DNA of 64,000 nucleotides from Bog-473 sp963744225 (GTDB taxonomy: Bacteria; Actinomycetota; Acidimicrobiia; Acidimicrobiales; RAAP-2). Where the stretch lies: the NCBI GenBank assembly GCA_963744225.1, contig CAVUSV010000002.1:1-64000 (forward strand), in the 5' to 3' direction. Below the pieces are notes generated by a model. That model searched no databases and was not told the DNA's origin. It saw nothing but the letters and a program-made list of their open reading frames with translations. Shown here one piece after another: positions 10,710 through 18,981 of this stretch; within the stretch, counting starts at the first letter, position 1, and each line of letters starts with the position of its first letter. Both the position numbers and the translations under genes were made by a program.

Positions 10710-11965
10710 GATCCGCGCCCTCCTGTGTCTGCTCTGTCTGCTCCGCCCGCGTCTGCCTCGGCACCCGGACCCTGCCGGGCCGACCACGTGGCCACGCCGA
10801 GCCCCCACAGGCGGACGAACCCCTCGGCGTCGGCGTGCCGGAAGGTGTCCGACGCGTCGTACGTCGCCAGCCCGTGGTCGTCGAGCGCGACCGGGCTCCG
10901 CCGGCCCACCACGGTGCAGGTGCCGGGCGCATCAAAGCGCAGCCGCACCTCCCCCGTCACGTGACGCTGGCTCTCGGTGATGAAGGCCTGGAGCGCCGAC
11001 CGCAACGGCGAGTACCACAGCCCGTCGTAGACGAGTTCGGACCAGCGCGGCTCGAGGCGCGCCTTCTCGTGATGGAGGTCGCGCTCGAGCGTCAGGTCCT
11101 CGAGGTCCGCATGGGCCACAATGAGCGACAGCGCACCCGGGCACTCGTAGACCTCCCGGCTCTTAATGCCGACACGCCGGTTCTCCACCATGTCGAGGCG
11201 CCCGAAGCCGCGGCTCCCCGCCACCGCACTGAGGCGGCTGATCAGGTCGTACGGGCTCAGCGACGTGCCGTCAAGAGCGACGGGGCTCCCCGCTTCAAAA
11301 CCCACGATGACCTCGACGGGCTCGGTCTCGGTCACCCGCGTCAGCGTGTACACGTCGTCGGGCGCCGGCGCCCAGGGATCCTCGATGGCACCGCACTCGA
11401 TGGCCTTGCCCCACAAGTTGTCGTCGATGGAGTACAGCTTGTCCTTGGTGACGGTGATGGGGATCTCCCACTTCGCCGCCAGTTCCACACAGTCCTCCCG
11501 GCTCAGGCCCCACACCCGGGCGGGGGCGAAGATGCCCAAATCGGGCGCCAGGGCGCGCACGCCGACCTCGAAGCGCACCTGGTCGTTGCCCTTGCCCGTG
11601 CACCCGTGGGCGACCGCCGTGGCCCCGTGTTGCCGCGCCGCCACGACGAGGTGGCGGACGATCACCGGGCACAACAACGCGGACACCAGCGGGTACTTCC
11701 CCTCGTAGCGGGCGTTGGCCTGGAGCGCCGGCAGGCAGAACTGCTCGGCCATCTCGTCGCGTGCGTCGACGACGACGGCTTCGACCGCCCCGGCCGCCAG
11801 CGCCCGCGCCCGGATCGCATCCCAGTCCTCGCCGCCGCGATCGGACGCCTGCCCGACGTTGACCGCCACCGCCACGACTTCGACGCCCTCGTTCTCAATG
11901 AGCCATCGCACGGCGACCGACGTATCGAGTCCGCCGCTGTAGGCCAGTACTACCCGATCAGGCAT
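10706..11965 (-). CDS. argG: Argininosuccinate synthase
   Basis: ArgG joins citrulline and aspartate using ATP. The protein is 419 residues and unbroken. The N-type ATP-pyrophosphatase loop AYSGGLDTSVAV is at residues 7-18, HGCTGKGNDQVRFE near 115, and the citrulline/aspartate-binding region SREVYECPGAL near 280. The tail after WGLGVATWSARQ is Gly/Asp/Ala-rich and probably disordered. The start ATG at 11965 lies inside the end of argR (8-nt overlap), and its stop overlaps argH by 4 nt, indicating translational coupling. Confidence 0.97.
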   Translation of the reverse strand: MPDRVVLAYSGGLDTSVAVRWLIENEGVEVVAVAVNVGQASDRGGEDWDAIRARALAAGAVEAVVVDARDEMAEQFCLPALQANARYEGKYPLVSALLCPVIVRHLVVAARQHGATAVAHGCTGKGNDQVRFEVGVRALAPDLGIFAPARVWGLSREDCVELAAKWEIPITVTKDKLYSIDDNLWGKAIECGAIEDPWAPAPDDVYTLTRVTETEPVEVIVGFEAGSPVALDGTSLSPYDLISRLSAVAGSRGFGRLDMVENRRVGIKSREVYECPGALSLIVAHADLEDLTLERDLHHEKARLEPRWSELVYDGLWYSPLRSALQAFITESQRHVTGEVRLRFDAPGTCTVVGRRSPVALDDHGLATYDASDTFRHADAEGFVRLWGLGVATWSARQGPGAEADAGGADRADTGGRGS

Positions 11966-12494
11966 GCTCGTCCTCTTCCTTCCCATTCAATGCCACTTTG
12001 CTGGCGGCAGCAATGCCGGCGACGTCGCGCAGGCGGTCCGCCATGGCACCCCCACCGATGACATCGTCGATCACGACCAGCACCGTGTCGTCTCCGGCGA
12101 CGGTGCCCACCAGCCCGTCCATCCCGCTGCGGTCGAGAGCGGAACCGACCACGTGGGCCGACCCCGGTGGCGTGCGCAACACCACAAGATTTCCCGAGTA
12201 CGCCACTTCGACGACCCACTCACCGAGCACGCGCCGCAGGTGGTCCTCGGGCGCGATCTGGTGTGTGGGCAGCTCGGGCAGGGCGTAGGCGGTGTCGCCC
12301 CCCGGCAGGCGGACCTTGACCGCTCCTAGGTCGTCGAGGTCGCGCGACACCGTGGTCTGCGTGGCGTCGACCCCCTGCTCGGCGAGGAGGGCCACCAGCT
12401 GCGCCTGGCTCGTCACCGGTTGGGATTCCAGCAGCTTGGTGATGCGGTGCTGGCGCTGGTTCTTGGTCAGGCGCCCGGGCGCGTACCCGCTCAC
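11958..12494 (-). CDS. argR: Arginine repressor
   Basis: ArgR is the arginine-responsive hexameric repressor of the operon it lies in. The 178-residue product has an N-terminal winged helix (LTKNQRQHRI.KLLE, TQTTVSRDLDDLGAVKV, residues about 8-65) and a C-terminal arginine-binding/oligomerisation domain with GTVAGDDTVLVVIDD near 140. I chose the GTG at 12494 because it overlaps the argF stop as GTGA and gives the usual N-terminus. It probably acts on the candidate ARG box at 17808-17821, giving feedback control. Confidence 0.93.
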   Translation of the reverse strand: MSGYAPGRLTKNQRQHRITKLLESQPVTSQAQLVALLAEQGVDATQTTVSRDLDDLGAVKVRLPGGDTAYALPELPTHQIAPEDHLRRVLGEWVVEVAYSGNLVVLRTPPGSAHVVGSALDRSGMDGLVGTVAGDDTVLVVIDDVIGGGAMADRLRDVAGIAAASKVALNGKEEDEHA

Positions 12495-13416
12495 GACGGT
12501 CGCTCCACGGCCCAGGCCAGGATCCCGCGCATGGCCGTGCGGCGGTGGGCCGCCTGGCGCCAGACGAGGGCGCGCGGGCCCTCCAAGACGCTCTCGGTGA
12601 TCTCCTCGCCCCGGTGCGCCGGCAGGCAGTGCAGCACGACAGCGTCCGCAGCGGCGAGGTCGAGCAGGTCGTCGTCGAGAGTGAAGCCTGCGAACGCGGC
12701 CAGGCGGGTCGCCCGCTCCTCCTCTTGCCCCATGCTGGTCCACACGTCGGTGTAGAGCACCGCGGCGCCCTTGGCGGCTTGGCGCGGGTCATCGGTCACC
12801 TGCAGCGTGCCACCGCGACTGACCCGGCCGGCGTAGGCCTGCAGGGCGGCCACTTCCTCACCAGAGAACGTGTAGCCCGCCGGCGACGCGATGCGCACTT
12901 CCATGCTCTCAAGCAGTCCTGCCTTCACGAGGGAGCGTGCGACGTTGTTGGCGTCACCCACGTAGGTAAAGACGCGGCCTGCGAGCGGGCCCAGCGCCTC
13001 GCGCATGGTGAGCACGTCCGCCACCGCCTGGCACGGGTGGGCCGCGTCGGAGAGCAGGTTCACCACGGGGACGGTGAAGCCGCTGCGCTCGAGCGCGCCG
13101 GCCATCCGCTTGAGTACGGCGTGGTCGAAGACCCGGGCGCACAGCACACGGTGGTAACAGGCCAAGGTGCGAGCGACGTCCTCCGCGGTCTCGCGCTCGT
13201 CCAATCCAACTTCGGCGCCCTGGATGTACACGGGGTGGCCGCCGAGGTCGACGACGGCCATCTCGGTCGAGTTGCGCGTGCGCGCCGACGGCTTCTCGAA
13301 GACGAGGGCGGCGCCCTGCCCCGCCAGTGTTTGCGGCGGCGGCGTCTCGAGCGCAGCGCGAGGACCCGCTCCCAGTCCGCCGGGGCGAGGTCGTCGATAT
13401 CGAAGAAGTTGGGCAT
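12491..13416 (-). CDS. argF: Ornithine carbamoyltransferase, one frameshift
   Basis: ArgF makes citrulline from ornithine and carbamoyl phosphate. The N-terminus MPNFFDIDDLAPADW starts at 13416. The frame shifts near 13345 and continues with ALETPPPQTLAGQG. The carbamoyl-phosphate motif appears as SARTRNSTE (usual STRTR), and HPCQAVADVLT and the ornithine motif HCLPAHRGEE near the C-terminus are present. Total length of about 308 residues fits the family. The Ser-Ala-Arg-Thr-Arg variant is worth noting but the second Arg is kept. It lies 21 nt after argD. Confidence 0.92.
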
Positions 13417-13437
13417 GCGTCCGGTTCCCTGTGCGCC

Positions 13438-14694
13438 TCAGTCGTCTCCGCCGGACGCTCCGGCAAGGACGTCGGCCATGACGCCGGCGAGGATGCGGAG
13501 CGACGCGTCGATCTCGTCGTCGTGCACGAGCAGCGGCGGCGCCACCCGGATGGCGTCGGGTCGAACGGCGTTGACGAGGAGACCCCGCTCGAGCGCGGCG
13601 GCGGCGGCCTCCTTGGCGACCGGCGCCGCGAGCTGCGCGGCGAGCAACAGACCCGCGCCGCGTACCCCGATGACGCCCGGCAGCGCTTCCAACCCTGCCG
13701 TCAACCGGGCGCCAGCGGCACGGGCGCGGTGACAGACGTCCTCTGACTCCATGACGGCGAGCGTCGCCTTCACCGCGGCCAACGCGAGGGGCTGGCCGCC
13801 AAAGGTCGAGCCGTGGTCGCCTGGGCCGAACGCGGCGGCCACCTCCGCCCGGGCCCAACAGGCGCCGACCGGCATGCCGTTGCCAAGCGCCTTGGCCATG
13901 GTGACGACGTCGGGCTCCAACCCCTGGGCCTGGAACGCGAACCAGTGGCCCGTCCGGCCCAGCCCCGTCTGGACCTCGTCGAGCATGAGGAGCGCGTTGC
14001 GCTCGGTGCACAGCGAGCGCACGGCGCCCAGGTAATCCGAGCTGGGCACCACGACGCCGCCCTCGCCTTGGAGCGGCTCGAGCAGGACGGCGGCCACGGC
14101 GTCGGGGTCGAGCGCCTTGTCGAGTGCGGCGACGTCGTCGTAGGGCACGTGCACGAATCCCTCGGGCAGGGGGAGGAAGGGCGCCTGCTTCTCGGGTTGG
14201 CCCGTCGCCGTCAGCGTGGCCAGCGTCCGACCGTGGAACGCGTTGTCGGCGCTGATCACCACATGACGGCCGCCACCGGCCCAGCGCCGGGCCAGTTTCA
14301 GCGCGCACTCGTTCGCCTCCGCCCCCGAGTTCGCAAAGAAGACCTGTCCGCCGGCCTGGCCGGTGCCGCCGTTGATCAACCGGTCGATGGTGCGGGCCAC
14401 CTCGGGCGCCAGCGTGTTCCCGTAGAGGTTCGAGACGTGGCTCAGCGTCCGTGCCTGCTCGGCCACGGCGTCGGCCACGACGGGATGGGCGTGGCCGAGC
14501 GACACCACGGCCAGCCCGGTGATGAAGTCGAGGTACTCGTTGCCGTCGGCGTCGAAGAGCAGCGTGCCCTGGCCCCGCACGAACGTGGCCGGCGGCTCCG
14601 CGTACGTGCGCATGAGCGCAGCGCGATCGGGCTCTCGCGGGCCGGCCGGCACCGACGTCGGCGGCTGCGCGGGCAGCGGCGGGCGGTCGGTCAC
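13438..14694 (-). CDS. argD: Acetylornithine aminotransferase
   Basis: ArgD is the PLP-dependent class III aminotransferase that makes N-acetylornithine. The 418-residue frame is unbroken. The phosphate-binding NSGAEANECALKLAR is near residue 125, LDEVQTGLGRTG near 230, and the PLP lysine lies in MAKALGNGMPVGA near 260. The start overlaps the argB stop by 4 nt. In actinobacteria the same enzyme can also act on succinyl-diaminopimelate, but that cannot be told from sequence here. Confidence 0.96.
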   Translation of the reverse strand: MTDRPPLPAQPPTSVPAGPREPDRAALMRTYAEPPATFVRGQGTLLFDADGNEYLDFITGLAVVSLGHAHPVVADAVAEQARTLSHVSNLYGNTLAPEVARTIDRLINGGTGQAGGQVFFANSGAEANECALKLARRWAGGGRHVVISADNAFHGRTLATLTATGQPEKQAPFLPLPEGFVHVPYDDVAALDKALDPDAVAAVLLEPLQGEGGVVVPSSDYLGAVRSLCTERNALLMLDEVQTGLGRTGHWFAFQAQGLEPDVVTMAKALGNGMPVGACWARAEVAAAFGPGDHGSTFGGQPLALAAVKATLAVMESEDVCHRARAAGARLTAGLEALPGVIGVRGAGLLLAAQLAAPVAKEAAAAALERGLLVNAVRPDAIRVAPPLLVHDDEIDASLRILAGVMADVLAGASGGDD

Positions 14695-15602
14695 GGGAGC
14701 ACCATGGTGCCGACCCCGGCGTCGGTGAAAAGCTCCAGAAGGAGGGCGTGGGGGACGCGGCCGTCGAGGATGTGGGCCCGGCTCACGCCGGCCCGCACGG
14801 CGCGCGCGCAGGCTTCGACCTTGGGCATCATGCCCCCCTGCACTCCCCCACTGCGGATGATCTCATCGATCACGTCGAGGGAGGCCTGGTGGATGACCGT
14901 GGCCGGATCGTCCGCCACGACGCGCAACCCCTCGATGTCGGTCAAGAACACGAGCTTCTCCGCCTGCAGCGCCGCGGCCAACGCGCCGGCGACGGTGTCG
15001 GCGTTGATGTTGTAGGCCTGGCCCGATTCGTCTGCCGCGATCGTGGCCACCACGGGGATGAGGTCCTCGGCCACCAGGCGCTGCAGCATGGTGGGATCGA
15101 CCACCGAGACGTTGCCGACGAATCCGAGGTCCTCATGGGTCTGGGACGCCGTGATGAGATTGGCGTCCTCCCCCGACATGCCGACTGCGAGGGGCCCATG
15201 CACGTTGATGGCCGAGACGATGTCGCGGTTGACCTTTCCCACGAGCACCATCCGCGCGATGTCGAGTGTGTCGGCATCGGTCACGCGCAACCCGTGGCGG
15301 AACTCGGTCTGCATGCCGAGCCGCGCCATCAGCTCACCGATCTGGGGGCCGCCGCCGTGCACGACGACGGGCAGCATGCCGACCGCGCGCATGAGGACCA
15401 CGTCCTCGGCGAACGACGCGAGCGCCGCTGCTTCATCCGGCGCGTGCAGCGCATTGCCGCCGTATTTCACCACGACAACTTTGCCCCGGAAGCTCTGGAT
15501 GTAGGGCAGCGCCTCCACCAAGACCGACGCCGTCTTCGCCGCGGCCGCCTTCATCGCCCGGGTGATCTTGGGTGGCGCCGGCAACGCGCCGGGTGCCGTC
15601 AC
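14691..15602 (-). CDS. argB: Acetylglutamate kinase
   Basis: ArgB phosphorylates N-acetylglutamate, normally the arginine-inhibited step of the linear/cyclic pathway. The 303-residue product shows VVVKYGGNAL near residue 43, VVVHGGGPQIG near 80 and NINADTVAGALAAAL near 198, all amino-acid-kinase signatures. An N-terminal extension before the KYGGNA motif resembles the helix seen in arginine-sensitive, hexameric enzymes. The start is GTG, overlapping the argJ stop as GTGA. Confidence 0.96.
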   Translation of the reverse strand: MTAPGALPAPPKITRAMKAAAAKTASVLVEALPYIQSFRGKVVVVKYGGNALHAPDEAAALASFAEDVVLMRAVGMLPVVVHGGGPQIGELMARLGMQTEFRHGLRVTDADTLDIARMVLVGKVNRDIVSAINVHGPLAVGMSGEDANLITASQTHEDLGFVGNVSVVDPTMLQRLVAEDLIPVVATIAADESGQAYNINADTVAGALAAALQAEKLVFLTDIEGLRVVADDPATVIHQASLDVIDEIIRSGGVQGGMMPKVEACARAVRAGVSRAHILDGRVPHALLLELFTDAGVGTMVLP

Positions 15603-16768
15603 GACGTCGTCCTGTTCTCATCGATGTAGCCGTACCCCAGGTCCGTCCCGAGCACGACCGCCTGTCCCGAGCCGAGACCGAGGTCGCAGTCGATCTCGAT
15701 GTGGTGCCCCGCCATGTGGGCAGCCACCGCCGCCTCGTCATGCGGCACGGCCACACCGGCGGCACACACCACGGTGCCCCCGTACGCCACGGACACCCGG
15801 TCGAGGTCGAAGGGCGTGCCGGCCGAGCCGAGCTCCGAGATGATGCGCCCCCAGTACGGGTCCTCGCCGAACAGCGAGCACTGCACGAGCATGGAGTCCG
15901 CCACCTTGCGCGCCGCGGCGTGTGCCGCCTCGTCGCTCGGCGCCCCGCGCACGAGCACGTGGGCCACCTTGGTGGAGCCCTCGGCGTCGTCGACCATCTG
16001 TTCGGCGAGCGAGCGGCAGGCCGCGGTGAGCGCGGCGGTGAGCGCGGCGGGCGAGGGGCTGGACCCGCGCCCACTCGCCAGGACAAGCACGGTGTCGTTG
16101 GTCGAGGTACACCCGTCGACGGTGATCGCGTTGAACGATGCCGCCACCGCCTCCTGGAGGGCCTTGTGCAGGGTCGGGGCGTCGACGGCGGCGTCCGTCG
16201 TGCACACGGCGAGCATCGTGGCCATGTTCGGGGCGAGCATGGCGGCACCCTTGGCCATGCCCCCGACCGTGAAGCCGTCACCCGTCACGACCACTTCCTT
16301 GGCCACCGTGTCGGTCGTCATGATGGCGCGGGCCGCCTTTGTTCCCGCCTCCGGTCCTTCGGTGCGCGCCATCACGATCGGCGCAATCTCCGGGATGACC
16401 GTTTCGATGGGGAACGGAATGCCGATGAGACCTGTCTGGCAGACGAGCACTTCCTCGGCGGTCGAGCCGATGTCGCCCGCCATGGCGGCGCAGAGACGTT
16501 CCGCCGCCACGCGTCCCGCCGCGCCCGTGGCCGCGTTGGCGTTGCCCGACGTCAGGATCACACCGGCCGCCCGTCCTCCGGTGGCCGCCAGGTGGTCCCG
16601 GCTCACCTGGACCGGCGCCGCTGCGGCGAGGTTGCTCGTGAAGACCCCGGCCGCCACGACCGCACGCCCGTCGGCGGTGGCCACGATCGCGACGTCGTGC
16701 GCGTAGGCCGCCTTGATCCCGGCCGCGCCACCGGTGGCGACGAAACCCTTTGGCGCAGTGACGCTCAC
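15599..16768 (-). CDS. argJ: Bifunctional glutamate N-acetyltransferase/acetylornithine transferase
   Basis: ArgJ transfers the acetyl group from N-acetylornithine to glutamate, allowing acetyl recycling. The 389-residue protein carries the self-cleavage site before the nucleophilic threonine in AIMTTDTVAKE (near residue 185), and TSGNANAATG, TVDGCTSTNDT and EDPYWGRIISELG. The GTG start at 16768 overlaps the argC stop as GTGA. An ArgJ here means no separate ArgE is needed for the pathway. Confidence 0.96.
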   Translation of the reverse strand: MSVTAPKGFVATGGAAGIKAAYAHDVAIVATADGRAVVAAGVFTSNLAAAAPVQVSRDHLAATGGRAAGVILTSGNANAATGAAGRVAAERLCAAMAGDIGSTAEEVLVCQTGLIGIPFPIETVIPEIAPIVMARTEGPEAGTKAARAIMTTDTVAKEVVVTGDGFTVGGMAKGAAMLAPNMATMLAVCTTDAAVDAPTLHKALQEAVAASFNAITVDGCTSTNDTVLVLASGRGSSPSPAALTAALTAACRSLAEQMVDDAEGSTKVAHVLVRGAPSDEAAHAAARKVADSMLVQCSLFGEDPYWGRIISELGSAGTPFDLDRVSVAYGGTVVCAAGVAVPHDEAAVAAHMAGHHIEIDCDLGLGSGQAVVLGTDLGYGYIDENRTTS

Positions 16769-17787
16769 GGGAACATCCCGGCGACGGGCAAGCCCGTGGT
16801 CTCGGGCCACCCCAGGGCCGCGTTGGCGCACTGGATGGCCTGGCCCGAGGCCCCCTTGACCAGGTTGTCGAGGGCGCAGAGAGAGACGATCCACCCGGTG
16901 CGGGGGTCGACCCGTGCCGTCACATGCGCCACGTTCGACCCGGCCGTCGCCTTGGTCGACGGAGGTTCCGACGGTGACGACGACGAACGGCTCGTCGTCG
17001 TAGGCCTCATGGAGGGCGTCCATGACCGCCTCTGTCGAGGGCGTGGGGCCTCCCGCGACGGGGCGGCCGTAACAGGTGGCCAGGATGCCCCGCACCATGG
17101 GGGCCAGGTGCGGGGTGAACAGCACCTGGGACTCGAGGATCTGCTCGATCTCGGGCGTGTGCCGATGGGTCAGCAACCCGTAGGCGGTGAAGTCCTCGTC
17201 GACCGTCCCGAAGTGCAGCGACTCCTTCGGGCCGCGGCCGGCACCCGAGACGCCCGACGCGGCGTCGACGACGATCCCCGTCGGCCCCACGAGGCCGCGG
17301 CGCACCAGCGGAGCCAGCGCCAGGCCGGCCGCCGTCGGGTAGCAACCCGCGGCGGCGACGAGCGTGGCGCCGGCCAGGTCGTCGCGGAACAGCTCGGGCA
17401 GCCCGTAGACGGCCTCGCGGAGCAGCGCGGGCGCGCCATGCGCCGCGCCGTACCACGCGGGTACAGCGACGCATCGCGCAGGCGGAAGTCGGCCGCCAGG
17501 TCGACGACCACACCGACCCGTTCCCGCAGCGCGGGCACCACCAGCTGGGACTCCCCGTGCGGCAGGGCGCAGAACACCAGGTCGAGGCCGTCCAGGCGGG
17601 TGGGGTCGTTGTCGTCGTAGACCAGTCCCGGGTAGGCCGCCGCCAGGGAAGGTGTGTGCGCCCCGACCGCCTCCCCGGCGCGCGAATGCGCCGTCGCCAC
17701 CGCGACCTCGAGGGAGGGATGCCCCGCGAGGAGTCGAAGCAGCTCCGCCCCGGTGTACCCCGAGGCACCCACGATCCCGACCTTCAT
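16765..17787 (-). CDS. argC: N-acetyl-gamma-glutamyl-phosphate reductase, two frameshifts
   Basis: ArgC is the NADPH-dependent reductase of the third arginine step. The start MKVGIVGASGYTGAELL (Rossmann GxxGxxG) is at 17787. Later come VDLAADFRLRDASLYP, the catalytic-cysteine segment AAAGCYPTAAGLAL and TKATAGSNVAHV, and the end is LDNLVKGASGQAIQCAN. The frame breaks at 17459-17461, where one extra base in the GGG run restores SLYPAWYGAAHG, and again near 16960. All expected regions are present in order. It is the first gene of the eight-gene arg operon. Confidence 0.92.
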
Positions 17788-17807
17788 CGCATGAGTATAC
17801 ACACATC

Positions 17808-17821
17808 TGCATAATTATGGG
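17808..17821 (-). promoter_or_regulatory. Candidate ARG box upstream of argC
   Basis: On the minus strand, CCCATAATTATGCA lies 20 nt before the argC start. It contains the perfect palindrome CATAATTATG and matches 12 of 14 positions of the TGCATAATTATGCA form of the ArgR half-site pair. It is the only AT-rich patch in this stretch and argR is in the operon, so repressor binding over the promoter is likely. A -10 hexamer may lie inside it. Confidence 0.6.
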
Positions 17822-17872
17822 AACAACGAGGGTTCGGCTGGGAGGTCGTGTCGGCGGTTGCCGCCGCCACGC

Positions 17873-18886
17873 TCAGAGACGCTTCTGCCAGAACATCCCC
17901 GCCCCCGCCACCGCAAAGTCGAGCATTTCGTTGACCGCGATCATGGGGGCGTTCGTCGCTGCGTTGCCGGTGTTGATCAGCCGGACGGAGGGCGCGTGCT
18001 CGGTCAGGAGCTCGAGGTTGGCGAGCTTGACGGCCAGGCCGAGGCGATGCCCGCGATGTTCGGGGTGCACGATCGTGATGAGCTGCCAGGCCTGATCCGG
18101 GGTCTCCTGCGTCAGGAGGAGCTCGGTGAGGGCGACGAGCCGCCCCGACGGGATGTGCTGGGCGACCGCGGTGAGCTTCCACACGTTGCGCGCGGCGAGG
18201 AGCTCACGGTCCTCGTGGAGACGCTCTTCGTCCCACACCTCCTGCTCTTTGTCCCCGTCGCCCGCCGGCTCGTCGGTCGACATGCGACGCAGGAGCTCGC
18301 AGTGATCATCGAGCATTTCGGCGGGCCACGGGGTCACGAAACTGAAGGCCCGGTACGTCGTGGCGTCTCGGGCGCCGGCCACGATCTCGTGCAACTCGTT
18401 GAGGCGCACCTTGTCGACGGGCACGTCCAGGTGGCGGGTGTTCCCCGCCAACGTGGCCTCGAATCCCACCCGGGGTGCGAAGTGCACCGACGCGTGATCG
18501 GCGGCTCGGGCGACGGGCACGTCCACGATCGCGTTCAGGACGCGCCGGCCGTCGGCGGCCGCCCACTCACTCATCCGTTCGACGAGGGCGGTGCCGACTC
18601 CCCGGCGGCGCCGGTCCGGGTGGACGGCGACGGTGATCTCCGTGCTGTGCAGGTTGTCGCGCAGCGGGAGGTCCATCATGGCAACGCCCAGGATCGGGCC
18701 ACCCGCTTCCCTGGCGGCCAGGAGGTCGAACCGGCGGGACGTGCCGCGGCAGCGGGCGAAGGCGCGGATGTCCGTCAGCGTGTACCCCTGCAGGTCGGGC
18801 CACAATTCCTTGTCGCTGGCCCGGAGGACGGCGGCCCACTCGGCGAGAGCGGGGTCGTCATTGGGGTTGACCCGGCTGACCTCCAC
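17873..18886 (-). CDS. Tandem GNAT-family N-acetyltransferase
   Basis: The 337-residue protein contains two GNAT-like halves. In the first, ITVAVHPDRRRRGVGTALVERM (near 85-105) is a clear acetyl-CoA motif A. In the second, LITIVHPEHRGHRLGLAVKLAN (near 265-285) is a weaker copy. Proteins of this build are frequent in actinobacteria, and the substrate cannot be read from sequence; mycothiol synthase shares the double-GNAT build but specific similarity is not evident. It lies between the pheST cluster and the arg operon and is not obviously linked to either. Confidence 0.82.
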   Translation of the reverse strand: MEVSRVNPNDDPALAEWAAVLRASDKELWPDLQGYTLTDIRAFARCRGTSRRFDLLAAREAGGPILGVAMMDLPLRDNLHSTEITVAVHPDRRRRGVGTALVERMSEWAAADGRRVLNAIVDVPVARAADHASVHFAPRVGFEATLAGNTRHLDVPVDKVRLNELHEIVAGARDATTYRAFSFVTPWPAEMLDDHCELLRRMSTDEPAGDGDKEQEVWDEERLHEDRELLAARNVWKLTAVAQHIPSGRLVALTELLLTQETPDQAWQLITIVHPEHRGHRLGLAVKLANLELLTEHAPSVRLINTGNAATNAPMIAVNEMLDFAVAGAGMFWQKRL

Positions 18887-18951
18887 CGGTCCACCTTGCC
18901 ACGGCCACGGCGCCGCCGATCGTGAGGCATGTCCCCCTCTGCTCGGCCCGC

Positions 18952-18981
18952 CTCAGCTCAGCGCAGCTCAGCTCAGCGCAG
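18952..18981. repeat. 15-bp perfect tandem duplication across the pheT stop
   Basis: The unit CTCAGCTCAGCGCAG occurs twice in direct succession. The pheT stop codon (18973-18975) falls inside the second copy. The duplication places in-frame TGA-containing sequence after the stop and does not change the protein. Confidence 0.85.

Noticed and set aside
8881..10980. 699-codon open frame on the plus strand
   Set aside because: It lies antisense to argH and the acyltransferase, has no recognisable domain and is Arg/Ser/Pro-rich, as expected of shadows in GC-rich DNA.
15572..17620. 682-codon open frame on the plus strand
   Set aside because: It is antisense to argJ and argC, both confidently identified; the composition is His/Arg/Gly-rich shadow.
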